Positions 34,622-44,092 of a DNA stretch of 64,000 nt are shown one piece after another. Numbering within the stretch: the first letter of the stretch is position 1; the number at the start of each line of letters is the position of its first letter. The DNA comes from Ferruginibacter sp. (lineage in GTDB: Bacteria; Bacteroidota; Bacteroidia; Chitinophagales; Chitinophagaceae), in NCBI GenBank assembly GCA_014379625.1, contig JACMLJ010000095.1:337411-401410 (forward strand), written 5' to 3'. A program made the position numbers and the translations under genes. Under the pieces are notes generated by a model, which saw only the letters and a list, made by a program, of their open reading frames with translations, did no database searches and was not told the origin of the DNA.

Positions 34622-36697
34622 TCATTGTTCTATTTTAGCCACCATCGTTAATATCGTTGCCACTCCCGTCACCTCACCGGTTTCATCAATCATTTCAACC
34701 AGCCATTTTACAATCCCTTTATCAATATCATCGCCTCTTTTAAAATCTGCGGGGTTTTCTATTATGCGTTTATCATTGGGTAATTTTTCTTTACAGGTAA
34801 AGCGGATATGAATTTCGGAGCCGGGATATACGGGCTTTGTAAAACGCAATTCATCAATGCCATAATTTAACAATACCGGGTTCTTTTCATAGCTATCAAC
34901 AAATAGTCCAGCGGCAATACTCATGATAAAATACCCATGTGCTACCTGTTGCTGAAACATGGTGCCTGTAAAATCAGTTGTTTTGATGTGGGCATAAAAA
35001 TGATCACCGGTTAAATCAGCGAACCGGTCAATATCTTCAGCACGGATGATTTTTTTTTCAGTGATGAGCTGGTCCCCAATTTCAAGTTCCTCAAAATATT
35101 TTTTAAATGGATGCTTACCAGGTTCTTTCCCAATGGCATTTTGCTGGTACACATGGGTGATGGCGGTAATGGTGGTGGGCGAACCCTGTATGGCGGTACG
35201 TTGCAGGTAGTGTTTTACGCCGCGCAGGCCACCCATTTCTTCTCCTCCGCCGGCCCGGCCCGGACCGCCATGTACCAATAACGGTAACGGGGAGCCGTGC
35301 CCGGTACTTTCTTTTGCGCACTCGTTATTCAATACCAGTATCCTGCCGTGGTGTGTTGCCGCGCTGATCACATATTGCCTGGCAATTGTATTGTTTGCCG
35401 TAACAATTGTTGAGCATAAACTTCCTTTCCCTTTTTTACTCAGCTCAATTGCTTCATCCATATTTTTATAGGGCATGATGGTGCTTACCGGGCCAAATGC
35501 TTCGATGCTGTGTACGTCATCGGACGCAAAGGGCTTATCGTTCAATAGCAATAAAGGCGAAATAAAAGCCCCTTTATCCGCATCCGCATCTAATACTTCA
35601 ACACTGTCTAATGATCCGTAAATTATTTGCGAACTGGCTAATAATTTTTGTACCTGCTCCTTTACTTCCTTACGCTGTGTTTGCCCCGCTAATGAACCCA
35701 TACGCACTTTTTCGTTTAACGGGTTGCCAATGGTTGTTTGTGCCAAAGCGGATGCAATGGCTTTCCATATATCCTCCATTTTATTTTCTGGTACAAAGAT
35801 TCTTCTTATGCCGGTACACCGTTGACCAGCTTTTAACGTCATTTCTTTTCTTACTTCTTTTACAAAAATATCCCACTCCGGCATGCCGGGCACAACATCC
35901 TCACCCATTACAATACAATTTAAGCTATCCGCTTCCACGGTAAAGGGCACCGATTCCTTTAAAATAAACGGATTTGATTTTAAAAGCAGCCCGGTTTTTG
36001 CAGAGCCGGTAAAAGTTACCACGTCCTGAGATGTAACATGATCCAGCAGATCGCCCGCATTTCCGCAAACTAATTGCAATGCACCCGTCGGCAATATCCC
36101 CGAAGCAATTATTTCTCTTACAAATGCTTCTGTCAGAAAAGAAGTGACGGTAGCGGGCTTAACGATCGCGGGCATACCGGCCAGCAAATTCACGGCGATT
36201 TTTTCAAGCATGCCCCATACAGGAAAATTGAATGCATTGATATGAATGGCCACTCCCTCCTTAGGCACCAGAATATGTGTGCCCATAAATGTATTCTGCC
36301 TGCCCAGATTATGGCTTTCCCCATCTATGCAAAATGTTTCATCCGGAAATTTACGGCGCAACGATGCGTTTGCAAAAAGATTGCCGATGCCCCCTTCAAT
36401 ATCTACCCAGCTATCGGCCCTGGTAGCGCCGGTTTGGTAACTGAGCGTATAAAATTTGTTGAGGTGATTTCTTAAATATAGTGCCAGCGCCTTCAGCATA
36501 TTACCCCGTTCATGAAAGGTCATTTTGCGCAAAGCGGGGTTGCCAACCTTTCTTGCATAATGTGCTATGGCAGCAAAATCCAGTCCTTTGGTGGTGGCAG
36601 TCGCAATGGCTTCACCGGTTACTGCATTGTATAGTTGTTGGCCATCGCCATCGCCTGAGATCCAATTGCCTGTGATATAGTTTTTCAAGTTGTTCAT
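34622..36697 (-). CDS. paaZ: Bifunctional PaaZ: oxepin-CoA hydrolase / semialdehyde dehydrogenase
   Basis: A 691-residue two-domain enzyme. I start it at 36697 (MNNLKNY). Residues ~1-510 are aldehyde dehydrogenase with the general base Glu in FTVEADS and the nucleophile Cys in LKAGQRCTGIRR. Residues ~545-690 are a MaoC-like hot-dog domain (FADLTGDHFYAH... VAHGYFIMSIAAG), the oxepin-CoA hydrolase. The pair opens the ring and oxidises the product in aerobic phenylacetate breakdown. The other paa genes (paaABCDE, paaK) are not in this window, so the gene is isolated here, flanked by toxin-antitoxin pairs. Confidence 0.93.
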   Translation of the reverse strand: MNNLKNYITGNWISGDGDGQQLYNAVTGEAIATATTKGLDFAAIAHYARKVGNPALRKMTFHERGNMLKALALYLRNHLNKFYTLSYQTGATRADSWVDIEGGIGNLFANASLRRKFPDETFCIDGESHNLGRQNTFMGTHILVPKEGVAIHINAFNFPVWGMLEKIAVNLLAGMPAIVKPATVTSFLTEAFVREIIASGILPTGALQLVCGNAGDLLDHVTSQDVVTFTGSAKTGLLLKSNPFILKESVPFTVEADSLNCIVMGEDVVPGMPEWDIFVKEVRKEMTLKAGQRCTGIRRIFVPENKMEDIWKAIASALAQTTIGNPLNEKVRMGSLAGQTQRKEVKEQVQKLLASSQIIYGSLDSVEVLDADADKGAFISPLLLLNDKPFASDDVHSIEAFGPVSTIMPYKNMDEAIELSKKGKGSLCSTIVTANNTIARQYVISAATHHGRILVLNNECAKESTGHGSPLPLLVHGGPGRAGGGEEMGGLRGVKHYLQRTAIQGSPTTITAITHVYQQNAIGKEPGKHPFKKYFEELEIGDQLITEKKIIRAEDIDRFADLTGDHFYAHIKTTDFTGTMFQQQVAHGYFIMSIAAGLFVDSYEKNPVLLNYGIDELRFTKPVYPGSEIHIRFTCKEKLPNDKRIIENPADFKRGDDIDKGIVKWLVEMIDETGEVTGVATILTMVAKIEQ

Positions 36698-36780
36698 CCT
36701 AAAAAGCAATATGAACTACAAATCTACAAACCAAATACCGAATAGATTTTGTAAATTTGATTGCAATAAAATTTTAAATT

Positions 36781-36978
36781 ATGAGTGTACTGGAAAAAAA
36801 AGCTTTGGCATTTGAAAAATTAGCAGCATTAAAAAATGAAGAGGGGATTGATGAAATTTTGGCTCATTTGGAAAAGCTAAATAGTGATGCAGATACCACC
36901 CGTATTTATCATTTATCTAAATATGCCGAGTCAATAAGCAAACGATATGATGAGACTTTAAAGAAGTTAGCTCAATGA
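36781..36978 (+). CDS. Putative antitoxin of the Doc-type toxin
   Basis: A 65-residue, charged, mostly helical protein. It overlaps the toxin start by four bases (ATGA), the standard coupling in toxin-antitoxin operons. It does not clearly match Phd or other known antitoxin families, so the role is inferred from position. A TAAATTTG -7-like element lies about 20 bp upstream. Confidence 0.7.
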   Translation: MSVLEKKALAFEKLAALKNEEGIDEILAHLEKLNSDADTTRIYHLSKYAESISKRYDETLKKLAQ

Positions 36979-37352
36979 TTTTAGTAGATGATATTTTACA
37001 AGTTCACCGGTTTTCAATTAATAATTATGGTGGTAGCCACGGCGTAAGAGATATGGGTGGTTTAGAGTCTGCCATTGGAAGGCCATTTCAAACCTTTGGC
37101 GGAGCTGATTTGTACCTGACGATTTTTGAAAAGGCTGCAGCTTTGGGGGAAAGTCTTATTATTAACCATCCATTTATTGATGGAAATAAACGTACCGGGT
37201 TTTTAGCTATGGCTTCATTGCTTGAAGGTGAGGGATTTTTATTATTTGCAACGCAGGAAAATGCATATGATTTTACAATCCAAATATCAACCGGTGAAAT
37301 TAAATTTGAACAAATAGCAGACTGGCTGAAACAAAATACCGCGGCTCTTTAA
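36975..37352 (+). CDS. Doc/Fic family toxin
   Basis: A 125-residue Fic-fold protein. The active-site loop is HPFIDGNKRTG (H65 to G75). The Lys in the NKR position is typical of Doc, which phosphorylates elongation factor Tu, rather than of AMP-transferring Fic enzymes; this activity is inferred from that residue. A second family signature, GLESAIGRPFQTFGG, is present near the N-terminus. It is translationally coupled to its putative antitoxin and convergent with the next gene, with stop codons overlapping by four bases. Confidence 0.9.
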   Translation: MILVDDILQVHRFSINNYGGSHGVRDMGGLESAIGRPFQTFGGADLYLTIFEKAAALGESLIINHPFIDGNKRTGFLAMASLLEGEGFLLFATQENAYDFTIQISTGEIKFEQIADWLKQNTAAL

Positions 37353-37834
37353 TTATCTCCTTTGGGTTGTTCTGTTAACCCGAATTGCCTGGTATGATGC
37401 ACCACATGTTTATAATGCAGCAATACCCATTCTTCAAAATCCAACTCTCCAAAAACGGGGTGCTGGGTGGTTAGGCCGGGGTCGTCTGTAAACAAACGCA
37501 GGAAATCTTTTATTTCTTTTTCAAGGTCGTTTACTGCATCTTCAAAACTTGCAAACTGAACAGGTAATGGTTCTTCGGGCAATACCGGCGCTTTGGTGTT
37601 TTCCCTGAAAGCTTTATCACTGCGTAAAAATTCTTTAAATTTTGGCAACTGTTCCGGCGGGGTAACCAATGGAAAATGAAGCTTATTGGTGGAAACCCTG
37701 AAAAATCCCGAAATATGCTCTACCATTTGCTGGGCATTCATTTTCCCCCATTTCATCACAGTATCAGCGGGAAGGGTTTTTAAAAGTGGCACTAAGGCAG
37801 TAGAAAGAAATTCCAGTTTTTGCTGATCCATCAT
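37349..37834 (-). CDS. DinB-like (DUF1569) protein
   Basis: A 161-residue protein. The GKMNAQQMVEHISGF segment with a central His and the terminal VLLHYKHVVHHTRQFGL with several His residues are the metal-site pattern of the DinB four-helix bundle; the DUF1569 branch is favoured. Function is unknown, although some relatives are thiol-transferases. It is convergent with doc, sharing 4 bp at the stops. Confidence 0.8.
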   Translation of the reverse strand: MMDQQKLEFLSTALVPLLKTLPADTVMKWGKMNAQQMVEHISGFFRVSTNKLHFPLVTPPEQLPKFKEFLRSDKAFRENTKAPVLPEEPLPVQFASFEDAVNDLEKEIKDFLRLFTDDPGLTTQHPVFGELDFEEWVLLHYKHVVHHTRQFGLTEQPKGDN

Positions 37835-37907
37835 AGCTGTTTTGGATACAATGTATATAAAAAAGTAAATCGTAAAATTTGCCGCCCATTTAATTTTGTA
37901 AAACCGT

Positions 37908-38489
37908 TTAGACCTGCATCACCGCATCAATCTCGTTACACAAGCTCTGAAAAATTTCATCTACTCCCCCCTCGCCCTTCACCCTTACAACTTTGTCAAA
38001 TTTTTGGTAGTATTCAGCTACGGCGGCAGTCTTATTGTGATATTCGGCAATTCTCGCTCTTATTACACCCTCATTATTATCATCGGGTCGTCCGCTGGTT
38101 TCACCTCTTTTCAACAACCGGTTCACCAATTCCTCTTCACTTACTTCCATTGCCAGCATCCTGTTAATAGAAACACCTTTCAATTCGAGCAATTTATCTA
38201 AAGCCTCTGCCTGGGCGGATGTTCTTGGAAAACCATCAAATAAAAAACCTTTGGCGCCGGGGTTGGTTTCTAAAGCACAACTGATCATACCTATTACCAC
38301 TTCATCAGGAACTAACTGACCCTTGTCCATTATGTTTTTGGCTTCCAGTCCCAATGGGGTTTTTTGGGCAATTTCCGAACGCAATATATCACCGGTGCTC
38401 AGGTGCTTTAAGCCATATTTTGCAATCAGTTTTTCGCTTTGTGTTCCTTTACCGCTGCCCGGAGGGCCGAAGAGTATTAAATTCAACAT
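37908..38489 (-). CDS. adk: Adenylate kinase
   Basis: A 193-residue nucleotide kinase that interconverts ATP + AMP and 2 ADP. The P-loop is FGPPGSGKGTQSEKL (residues ~7-21). The AMP-binding HLSTGDILRSE and FLFDGFPRT motifs are present, as is the LLKRGETSGRPDDN lid segment. It lacks the long zinc-bearing lid of some homologues and belongs to the short form. It ends with ordinary spacing before the DinB-like gene. Confidence 0.95.
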   Translation of the reverse strand: MLNLILFGPPGSGKGTQSEKLIAKYGLKHLSTGDILRSEIAQKTPLGLEAKNIMDKGQLVPDEVVIGMISCALETNPGAKGFLFDGFPRTSAQAEALDKLLELKGVSINRMLAMEVSEEELVNRLLKRGETSGRPDDNNEGVIRARIAEYHNKTAAVAEYYQKFDKVVRVKGEGGVDEIFQSLCNEIDAVMQV

Positions 38490-38563
38490 ATTTGCTTGCT
38501 AACCTTTGTAAAAAAACAAATATAGACTACGAACTTTGAAAGTCCTTTAACATTTACAATAAT

Positions 38564-39025
38564 TTGTTGAAAAACCATAATTTCTTTCTATTGGAGGGTA
38601 TAAAAAACCATTTTTGGTTATTTATTTTATATGTCACAGAAGCAGGATGTATTCACAGGTGTATTTTTCCTTTGCAGGTTATGATTCTTTGCGTGACAAA
38701 AACAGGTTACGGAAGATACACTGATCATAAAAAGACATGCAATTATTATTTTGCCATTTGCAGCAACCCCTTGTTTAACTGCAATGGAAAGTTTGAAAGC
38801 AGTTGCGGCTGGCCCAGTTTTTTTGAACTCATTAATAAAGGGAGTATCATTAATGCACGGGATAATAAGCATGGCATGAAACGGACGGAAGTAATCTGGG
38901 GCAGGTGCAGATCGCACCTCGGCCATGTATTTGAAGACGGGCTGCCACCAACAGGTTTGCGCTATTGCATTAATTCGGTTATTCCCGATTTGAAGCTGCG
39001 AAATAAGCCCAAAAAAAATTACTAA
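38564..39025 (+). pseudogene. msrB: Decayed peptide methionine sulfoxide reductase B
   Basis: A 153-codon open frame whose C-terminal ~100 residues match MsrB: CGWPSF (residues 81-86), SHLGHVFEDG, LRYCINS with catalytic Cys135. The N-terminal ~50 residues are unlike MsrB and the usual GTERPFSG-type block is missing, suggesting a deletion. In both zinc-binding CxxC motifs the first Cys is lost: Phe63 (TTT) before C66 and Trp112 (TGG) before C115. Each change needs one base. The catalytic Cys survives. I call it a gene in decay; a zinc-free functional variant is less likely. Confidence 0.6.
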
Positions 39026-39145
39026 ATAATTTTGTAAAAAAATTAAATCACGAATCTGAAAAATATTCTGGTGCGACCGGCCAATCTATAATTTTGTTTG
39101 GTAACATCCATGTTTTTTTGCAACTTCATTGCCTAAATTTCGCTA

Positions 39146-42100
39146 ATGAGAAAAATGAATATCCTGCTGGTATTATTTGTTTGTACGAATCTTTTGAATG
39201 CCCAGAAAATTTCCACCACCCAGTTTAAAAATTTAAAACCTAGGAGTATTGGGCCCGCAGGCATGAGTGGCCGGGTTACGGCTATCGATGCATTGCATAG
39301 TAATCCCGACTTAATTTATTTAGGGACTGCATCGGGGGGTGTATGGAAAACTGAAAATGGAGGAAGCAACTGGCAACCGGTTTTTGATGACCAGTCCGTT
39401 TTAAATATTGGCGCTGTTGCTATTCAGCAATCCAACCCTTCAGTTTTGTGGGTGGGTACGGGGGAAGGTAATCCCAGAAATTCATTGAACCTGGGAGGCG
39501 GTATTTATAAAAGCCTGGATGCCGGTAAATCATGGAAAATGATGGGGCTGGAAAAAACAAAAAATATACATCGCGTTATTATTGACCCTAATGATCCCAA
39601 TACAGTGTATGTGGCAGCGATAGGTAACCCTTATACCGAACATAGCGAACGGGGGGTGTATAAAACAACAGATGGAGGGGACAACTGGAAACAGGTACTA
39701 CATACGAATGATACCAGTGGCTGTGCAGAACTGGTGATGGATCCTTCCAATCCCAATAAATTGATTGCCAATATGTGGCAGCACCGCCGAACTCCTTACA
39801 GCTTCAAAAGCGGGGGGCCGGGCAGTGGTTTATTCATCAGTTTTGATGGAGGTAAAAATTGGAAAAAGTTAGGTAAAAATGAAGGTTTGCCGGATGGTGA
39901 ATATGGCAGGATCGGTATCAGTATATCTTCCAATCAACCTAAACGTATCTACGCAATGGTTGAAGCCACTAAAAACGGCTTATATAAATCGGATGATGGG
40001 GGATTTAAATGGGAGCTTGTAAACAGCAATACTGCCGATGTAACTAACCGGGCTTTTTATTTCCAGGATATACGCGTGGATCCGTTGAACGAAAACAGGT
40101 TATACAATATTAACCAGGTGATCAGTATGAGTGAGGATGGAGGGAAAACCTTTCAGAATGTGATACCGTACTACGGTATTCATCCCGATCATCATGCATT
40201 CTGGATACATCCCACCAACCCCGATTTTATTATTGATGGAAATGATGGTGGGATAGGCATTAGTCGTGACAGGGGCCGCACCTGGAAATTTGATGAGCAA
40301 TTGCCCGTAGGCCAGTTTTATCATATCAACGTGGATAATGAAATACCCTACCATATCATGGGGGGAATGCAGGATAACGGAAGTTGGCGAGGGCCTGCCT
40401 ATACCTGGATGGAAGGCGGTATAAAAAATTATTTTTGGGATAATCTCTGGGGAGGTGATGGCTTTGATGTAGCGCCCGACCCGCAGGATGCCAATTGGAT
40501 ATACGCCATGGCCCAAAAAGGTGAATTGGGCAGGTACAATGTTGCCACCGGTGAACAAAACAGCCTTCAACCACCCATCCCTGATCTAAAAACAAGGCTG
40601 CGCTTCAACTGGAATGCAGCTTTTGCCCGGGCGCCGGATGATGCAGCAACCATTTACTACGGCAGCCAGTTTGTACACAAAAGCACTAATAAGGGGTTTA
40701 CCTGGCAAATTATTTCGCCCGACCTGACCACCAATAATGCGGCGCAACAAAAGCAGGATGAAAATGGCGGTCTTTCTGTAGATATAACCGGCGCTGAAAA
40801 TTATAATACTATCCTTTGTATTGAACCTTCTGTAAAAGATAAAAATGTGATTTGGGTTGGTACGGATGACGGAAATGTGCAATTGACAAAAGATGGAGGA
40901 AAAACCTGGATTAATTTTCGCGGTAAAATTACCGGCATGCCGTTGGGCGCCTGGATTCCACAAATTAGGGCAAGCCGGTATACCGGCGGTGAAGCATTTG
41001 TAATATGCAATGATTACCGCAGAGGCGACTTTAAGCCCTATATTTTTCGTACAAAAAATTACGGCCAAACCTGGGAGCCCTTGTTGAATGAAAACAAGGT
41101 TAAAGGCTATGCCTTGTGTATGATCCAGGACCCCGTAGAACCAAATCTGATTTTTGCGGGAACCGAACAGGGGCTATGGGTAAGTTTTGATAACGGTACT
41201 AATTTTGAACAGTGGAAAAATGGGTATCCATCCGTTTCCACCTACGATTTAACCATACAGGAAAGAGAGGCGGATTTGTGTATCGCAACTTTTGGCAGGG
41301 CTTTGTATGTGATGGATGATATCAGGCCATTAAGAAAATTAGCTGCCGGCAATGGAAATTTACTCTCGAAAAAGTTAACGGTTTTTGAAACCCCGGTGGC
41401 CTACCTGGTGCAGTTCAAAAACAAATCCGGTTACGACTACAGTACCTGGGGGCTATATGATGGTCAGAACCGGAACAGGGGCGCTTCCTATTCATTTTAC
41501 GTAAAACCAGGTGCTAAATCAGATACTGCGAATAAATCCAAACCAGATTCTGTATCAGTGAAAATATATAATGAAGCAAATGATTTGATAAGGACATTGC
41601 AGTTAAAGGCAGACACAGGGTTTAACAGGAATTACTGGGGTTTTGACATGAAGGGAATCCGTCAGCCGGGTGCCCCAAAGCCAAAGCCCGGTTCACCTGA
41701 GCCAGGTGGTGGTATGCAGGTTTTCCCCGGCAACTATAAAATAGTGATTTCGTTGGGTAAAGAAACTGATTCAGCAATGCTGGTGATAAAGGCAGATCCC
41801 GGGGTAATTTTCGCCACGCAATTATATGATGCAAGATTGGCTGCTTTAAAAAGAATTGAAATAAGCATCAATAAGGTGGTTGAAATCACCGACCGGTTAA
41901 CCGAAGCCGAGGAATCAATTGCTAAAGTGGAGGCCCAGTTGAAAAATGCAGAAGGAAAGGAAGCAGATAGTTTACGCAAATCGGGAAAGGCAATGATGGA
42001 TTCTATAAAAAAGATCCGCAATTTCATTTTGGGTACTCCCCAGGAAAAACAGGGGTATGGATCGCCCTACGAAATTACCGTAAATGACCGGCTGAGGGAG

Positions 42101-42295
42101 GCAAGAAGTGAAGTGATGAGGAAAAATAAAATACCCGATGCACAGGAATTCGGGTTAATGACAATGGCAGAAGAACTGGTAAAGGAGGCGGTACAAAAAA
42201 CAAATTTTTTCTTTAGTGGTAAATGGAAAGCATACCAAAAGCTGGCGGATGATACGCCTATGAAAATTTTTAAAGAATTTAATAATATTGAATAA
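39146..42295 (+). CDS. Sortilin/BNR-repeat (VPS10-like) exported protein
   Basis: A 1049-residue secreted protein with a signal peptide ending at LLNAQ. It holds a ten-bladed-type array of BNR/Asp-box repeats (SxDxGxxW), for example SLDAGKSWKMM, TTDGGDNWKQV, SFDGGKNWKKL, SKDGGKTWINF and SFDNGTNFEQW. A beta-sandwich region (~770-870) and a helical C-terminal part follow. Such proteins are widespread in Bacteroidota and often labelled glycosyl hydrolase or sialidase-like, but no active site can be assigned here. It follows the decayed msrB and is a stand-alone gene. Confidence 0.87.
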   Translation: MRKMNILLVLFVCTNLLNAQKISTTQFKNLKPRSIGPAGMSGRVTAIDALHSNPDLIYLGTASGGVWKTENGGSNWQPVFDDQSVLNIGAVAIQQSNPSVLWVGTGEGNPRNSLNLGGGIYKSLDAGKSWKMMGLEKTKNIHRVIIDPNDPNTVYVAAIGNPYTEHSERGVYKTTDGGDNWKQVLHTNDTSGCAELVMDPSNPNKLIANMWQHRRTPYSFKSGGPGSGLFISFDGGKNWKKLGKNEGLPDGEYGRIGISISSNQPKRIYAMVEATKNGLYKSDDGGFKWELVNSNTADVTNRAFYFQDIRVDPLNENRLYNINQVISMSEDGGKTFQNVIPYYGIHPDHHAFWIHPTNPDFIIDGNDGGIGISRDRGRTWKFDEQLPVGQFYHINVDNEIPYHIMGGMQDNGSWRGPAYTWMEGGIKNYFWDNLWGGDGFDVAPDPQDANWIYAMAQKGELGRYNVATGEQNSLQPPIPDLKTRLRFNWNAAFARAPDDAATIYYGSQFVHKSTNKGFTWQIISPDLTTNNAAQQKQDENGGLSVDITGAENYNTILCIEPSVKDKNVIWVGTDDGNVQLTKDGGKTWINFRGKITGMPLGAWIPQIRASRYTGGEAFVICNDYRRGDFKPYIFRTKNYGQTWEPLLNENKVKGYALCMIQDPVEPNLIFAGTEQGLWVSFDNGTNFEQWKNGYPSVSTYDLTIQEREADLCIATFGRALYVMDDIRPLRKLAAGNGNLLSKKLTVFETPVAYLVQFKNKSGYDYSTWGLYDGQNRNRGASYSFYVKPGAKSDTANKSKPDSVSVKIYNEANDLIRTLQLKADTGFNRNYWGFDMKGIRQPGAPKPKPGSPEPGGGMQVFPGNYKIVISLGKETDSAMLVIKADPGVIFATQLYDARLAALKRIEISINKVVEITDRLTEAEESIAKVEAQLKNAEGKEADSLRKSGKAMMDSIKKIRNFILGTPQEKQGYGSPYEITVNDRLREARSEVMRKNKIPDAQEFGLMTMAEELVKEAVQKTNFFFSGKWKAYQKLADDTPMKIFKEFNNIE

Positions 42296-42402
42296 TGTAG
42301 AAAAAGGCCACGGACTATTTTGGGATATTTATACCCAATATTAAAATTGCAAAATCCACCTGCATTAAAAAACCCGCGGAAGTATTTATATTAAACCTGT
42401 TT

Positions 42403-42433
42403 TTTGTTTTGCCCTCTTTAAAAATTACTTTTG
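42403..42433 (+). promoter_or_regulatory. Bacteroidota-type promoter of the aminotransferase gene
   Basis: TTTG (42403-42406), a 19-bp spacer, then TACTTTTG (42426-42433). This is a near-ideal -33/-7 pair for the primary sigma factor of the phylum. The ATG follows at 42472. Confidence 0.75.
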
Positions 42434-42471
42434 CCAATTAATATTTTAGTACGAAATAATATTTAAACGGT

Positions 42472-43743
42472 ATGCCTTCAACAAAGCTGAGCAATCTTGC
42501 TGAAACCCTCATCGGTTCTGAAATTGTAAAATTAGGGGCAGATATAAAAGAAAAAATCAGTCAGGGTAATAAAATTTATAATTATACTATTGGTGATTTT
42601 GATAGCGCCATTTTTCCTATTCCGCCTGAATTGGAAAATGAAATTATAAACTCCTATAAAAGCCATTATACCACCTATCCTCCTGCCGAAGGTATTGCGC
42701 AGTTACGGGATGCGGTAGCAAAATTTATACAAAACCGGGAAGGTATTGCATTCAATACCAATGAAATTTTGATAGCTGCGGGTGGAAGACCATTATTATA
42801 TACTGCGTACAGGGCAATTGTTGATAAAGGTGAGAAGGTGATTTACCCCGTACCCAGTTGGAACAATAACCACTATGTTCATTTTACAGAAGGCGACCAT
42901 GTTGTAATCGAGACTAAGCTCGAAAATAATTTTATGCCTACGGCTGAAGAAATTTTACCGCATTTGAAAGGCGCTTCATTACTGGCATTGTGCTCTCCGT
43001 TAAATCCAACAGGTACTACATTTACAAAAGCAGCATTAGAAGCTATCTGCGATTTGGTGATAGCCGAAAATGAGCAGCGCAGTGAAACCGAAAAAAAATT
43101 ATACCTGTTGTACGATCAAATTTACTGGACACTTACTTATGGCAAGGTTCAGCATTACAATCCGGTTTCACTAAGGCCGGCAATGAAAGAGTATACTATT
43201 TTTATTGATGGCATCAGCAAGGCTTTTGCTTCTACAGGGGTACGGGTTGGTTGGGCACTGGGACCGGCATACCTGATTAACAGGATGAAAGCTATTAACA
43301 GCCACCTGGGTGCATGGGCGCCGATGGCTGAACAAAATGCAGTAGCAAAATATTTAGGTGAAACTGAAGCAATAGACAGCTATTTTACGGGGTTTAAGGC
43401 AGCACTAGAAGAAAGGTTAAATAGTATTTATGAAGGCTTTCAGCAACTTAAGATGGCCGGCTTTTCTGTGGATGCGGTTGAACCCCAGGCTGCAATTTAT
43501 TTAACCATACAAATAGACCTTGTGGGTAAAACCACTAATGAAGGAAAGGATCTGGTAAATCAAACGGATGTAACAGCTTATTTATTAAATGAAGCGGCAC
43601 TGGCCATTGTACCATTTTCTGCATTCGGTGCACCAGCTAACAGCAGTTGGTACCGGCTAAGCGTAGGTACCTGTAAGAAAGATGAGATTAATGAAATGTT
43701 GGGGAAATTAAGGGGGGCATTAGAAAAATTAAGTGCCCGCTAA
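42472..43743 (+). CDS. PLP-dependent aminotransferase, class I/II
   Basis: A 423-residue fold-type I aminotransferase. The PLP lysine lies in IDGISKAFASTGVRVGW, and supporting motifs are AAGGRPLLYTAYRA, SPLNPTGTTFTKA and YDQIYW (Asp/Tyr contacting PLP). The final RLSVGTCK holds the substrate-binding Arg. The family transfers amino groups from aspartate or other amino acids to 2-oxoacids. The acceptor cannot be fixed, but an aspartate-type role is plausible. Confidence 0.92.
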   Translation: MPSTKLSNLAETLIGSEIVKLGADIKEKISQGNKIYNYTIGDFDSAIFPIPPELENEIINSYKSHYTTYPPAEGIAQLRDAVAKFIQNREGIAFNTNEILIAAGGRPLLYTAYRAIVDKGEKVIYPVPSWNNNHYVHFTEGDHVVIETKLENNFMPTAEEILPHLKGASLLALCSPLNPTGTTFTKAALEAICDLVIAENEQRSETEKKLYLLYDQIYWTLTYGKVQHYNPVSLRPAMKEYTIFIDGISKAFASTGVRVGWALGPAYLINRMKAINSHLGAWAPMAEQNAVAKYLGETEAIDSYFTGFKAALEERLNSIYEGFQQLKMAGFSVDAVEPQAAIYLTIQIDLVGKTTNEGKDLVNQTDVTAYLLNEAALAIVPFSAFGAPANSSWYRLSVGTCKKDEINEMLGKLRGALEKLSAR

Positions 43744-43808
43744 TATAAAACTGAAAAAAAGAGAAGCCGATTAAAAAAGTGTAATAATCGATGGTGAGCA
43801 AAGAAACT

Positions 43809-44048
43809 TTAGTTCTTACAATTCAAAAACACAAATGGCTTTAATTCCTGCCTGCGGATGGTATTGCGGATTACCAAGGTTTTACCAATTACTTTATATT
43901 TGTTGAGATCAAGTATTTCGTGGGCGGTAACCAAATTATCCAAACGCTCCACAATTTGGAGTAATTCATGTAAAAGCTCAACCTCGTGTTCGATAGCCTG
44001 GGGGCTTAAAAGTTCCTGATTAAACAATACAAGCAAATCCCGGTTCAT
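43809..44048 (-). CDS. Small protein of unknown function
   Basis: A 79-residue helical protein. An ATG three codons upstream (44057) is an equal alternative start. It has the regular charged/hydrophobic spacing of a short coiled coil (EHEVELLHELLQIVERLDNLV). I do not recognise a family. It lies 45 bp after a tiny lipoprotein on the same strand, and the two may form a small operon. Confidence 0.5.
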   Translation of the reverse strand: MNRDLLVLFNQELLSPQAIEHEVELLHELLQIVERLDNLVTAHEILDLNKYKVIGKTLVIRNTIRRQELKPFVFLNCKN

Positions 44049-44092
44049 TTTATTCATTACTGTAAAGTTTTTTGTTACCTGTCATCTAAAAA

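Noticed and set aside
40100..41068. Minus-strand frames of about 150-160 codons inside the sortilin-like gene
   Set aside because: They are antisense to a gene with strong repeat motifs, and their translations show no recognisable family.
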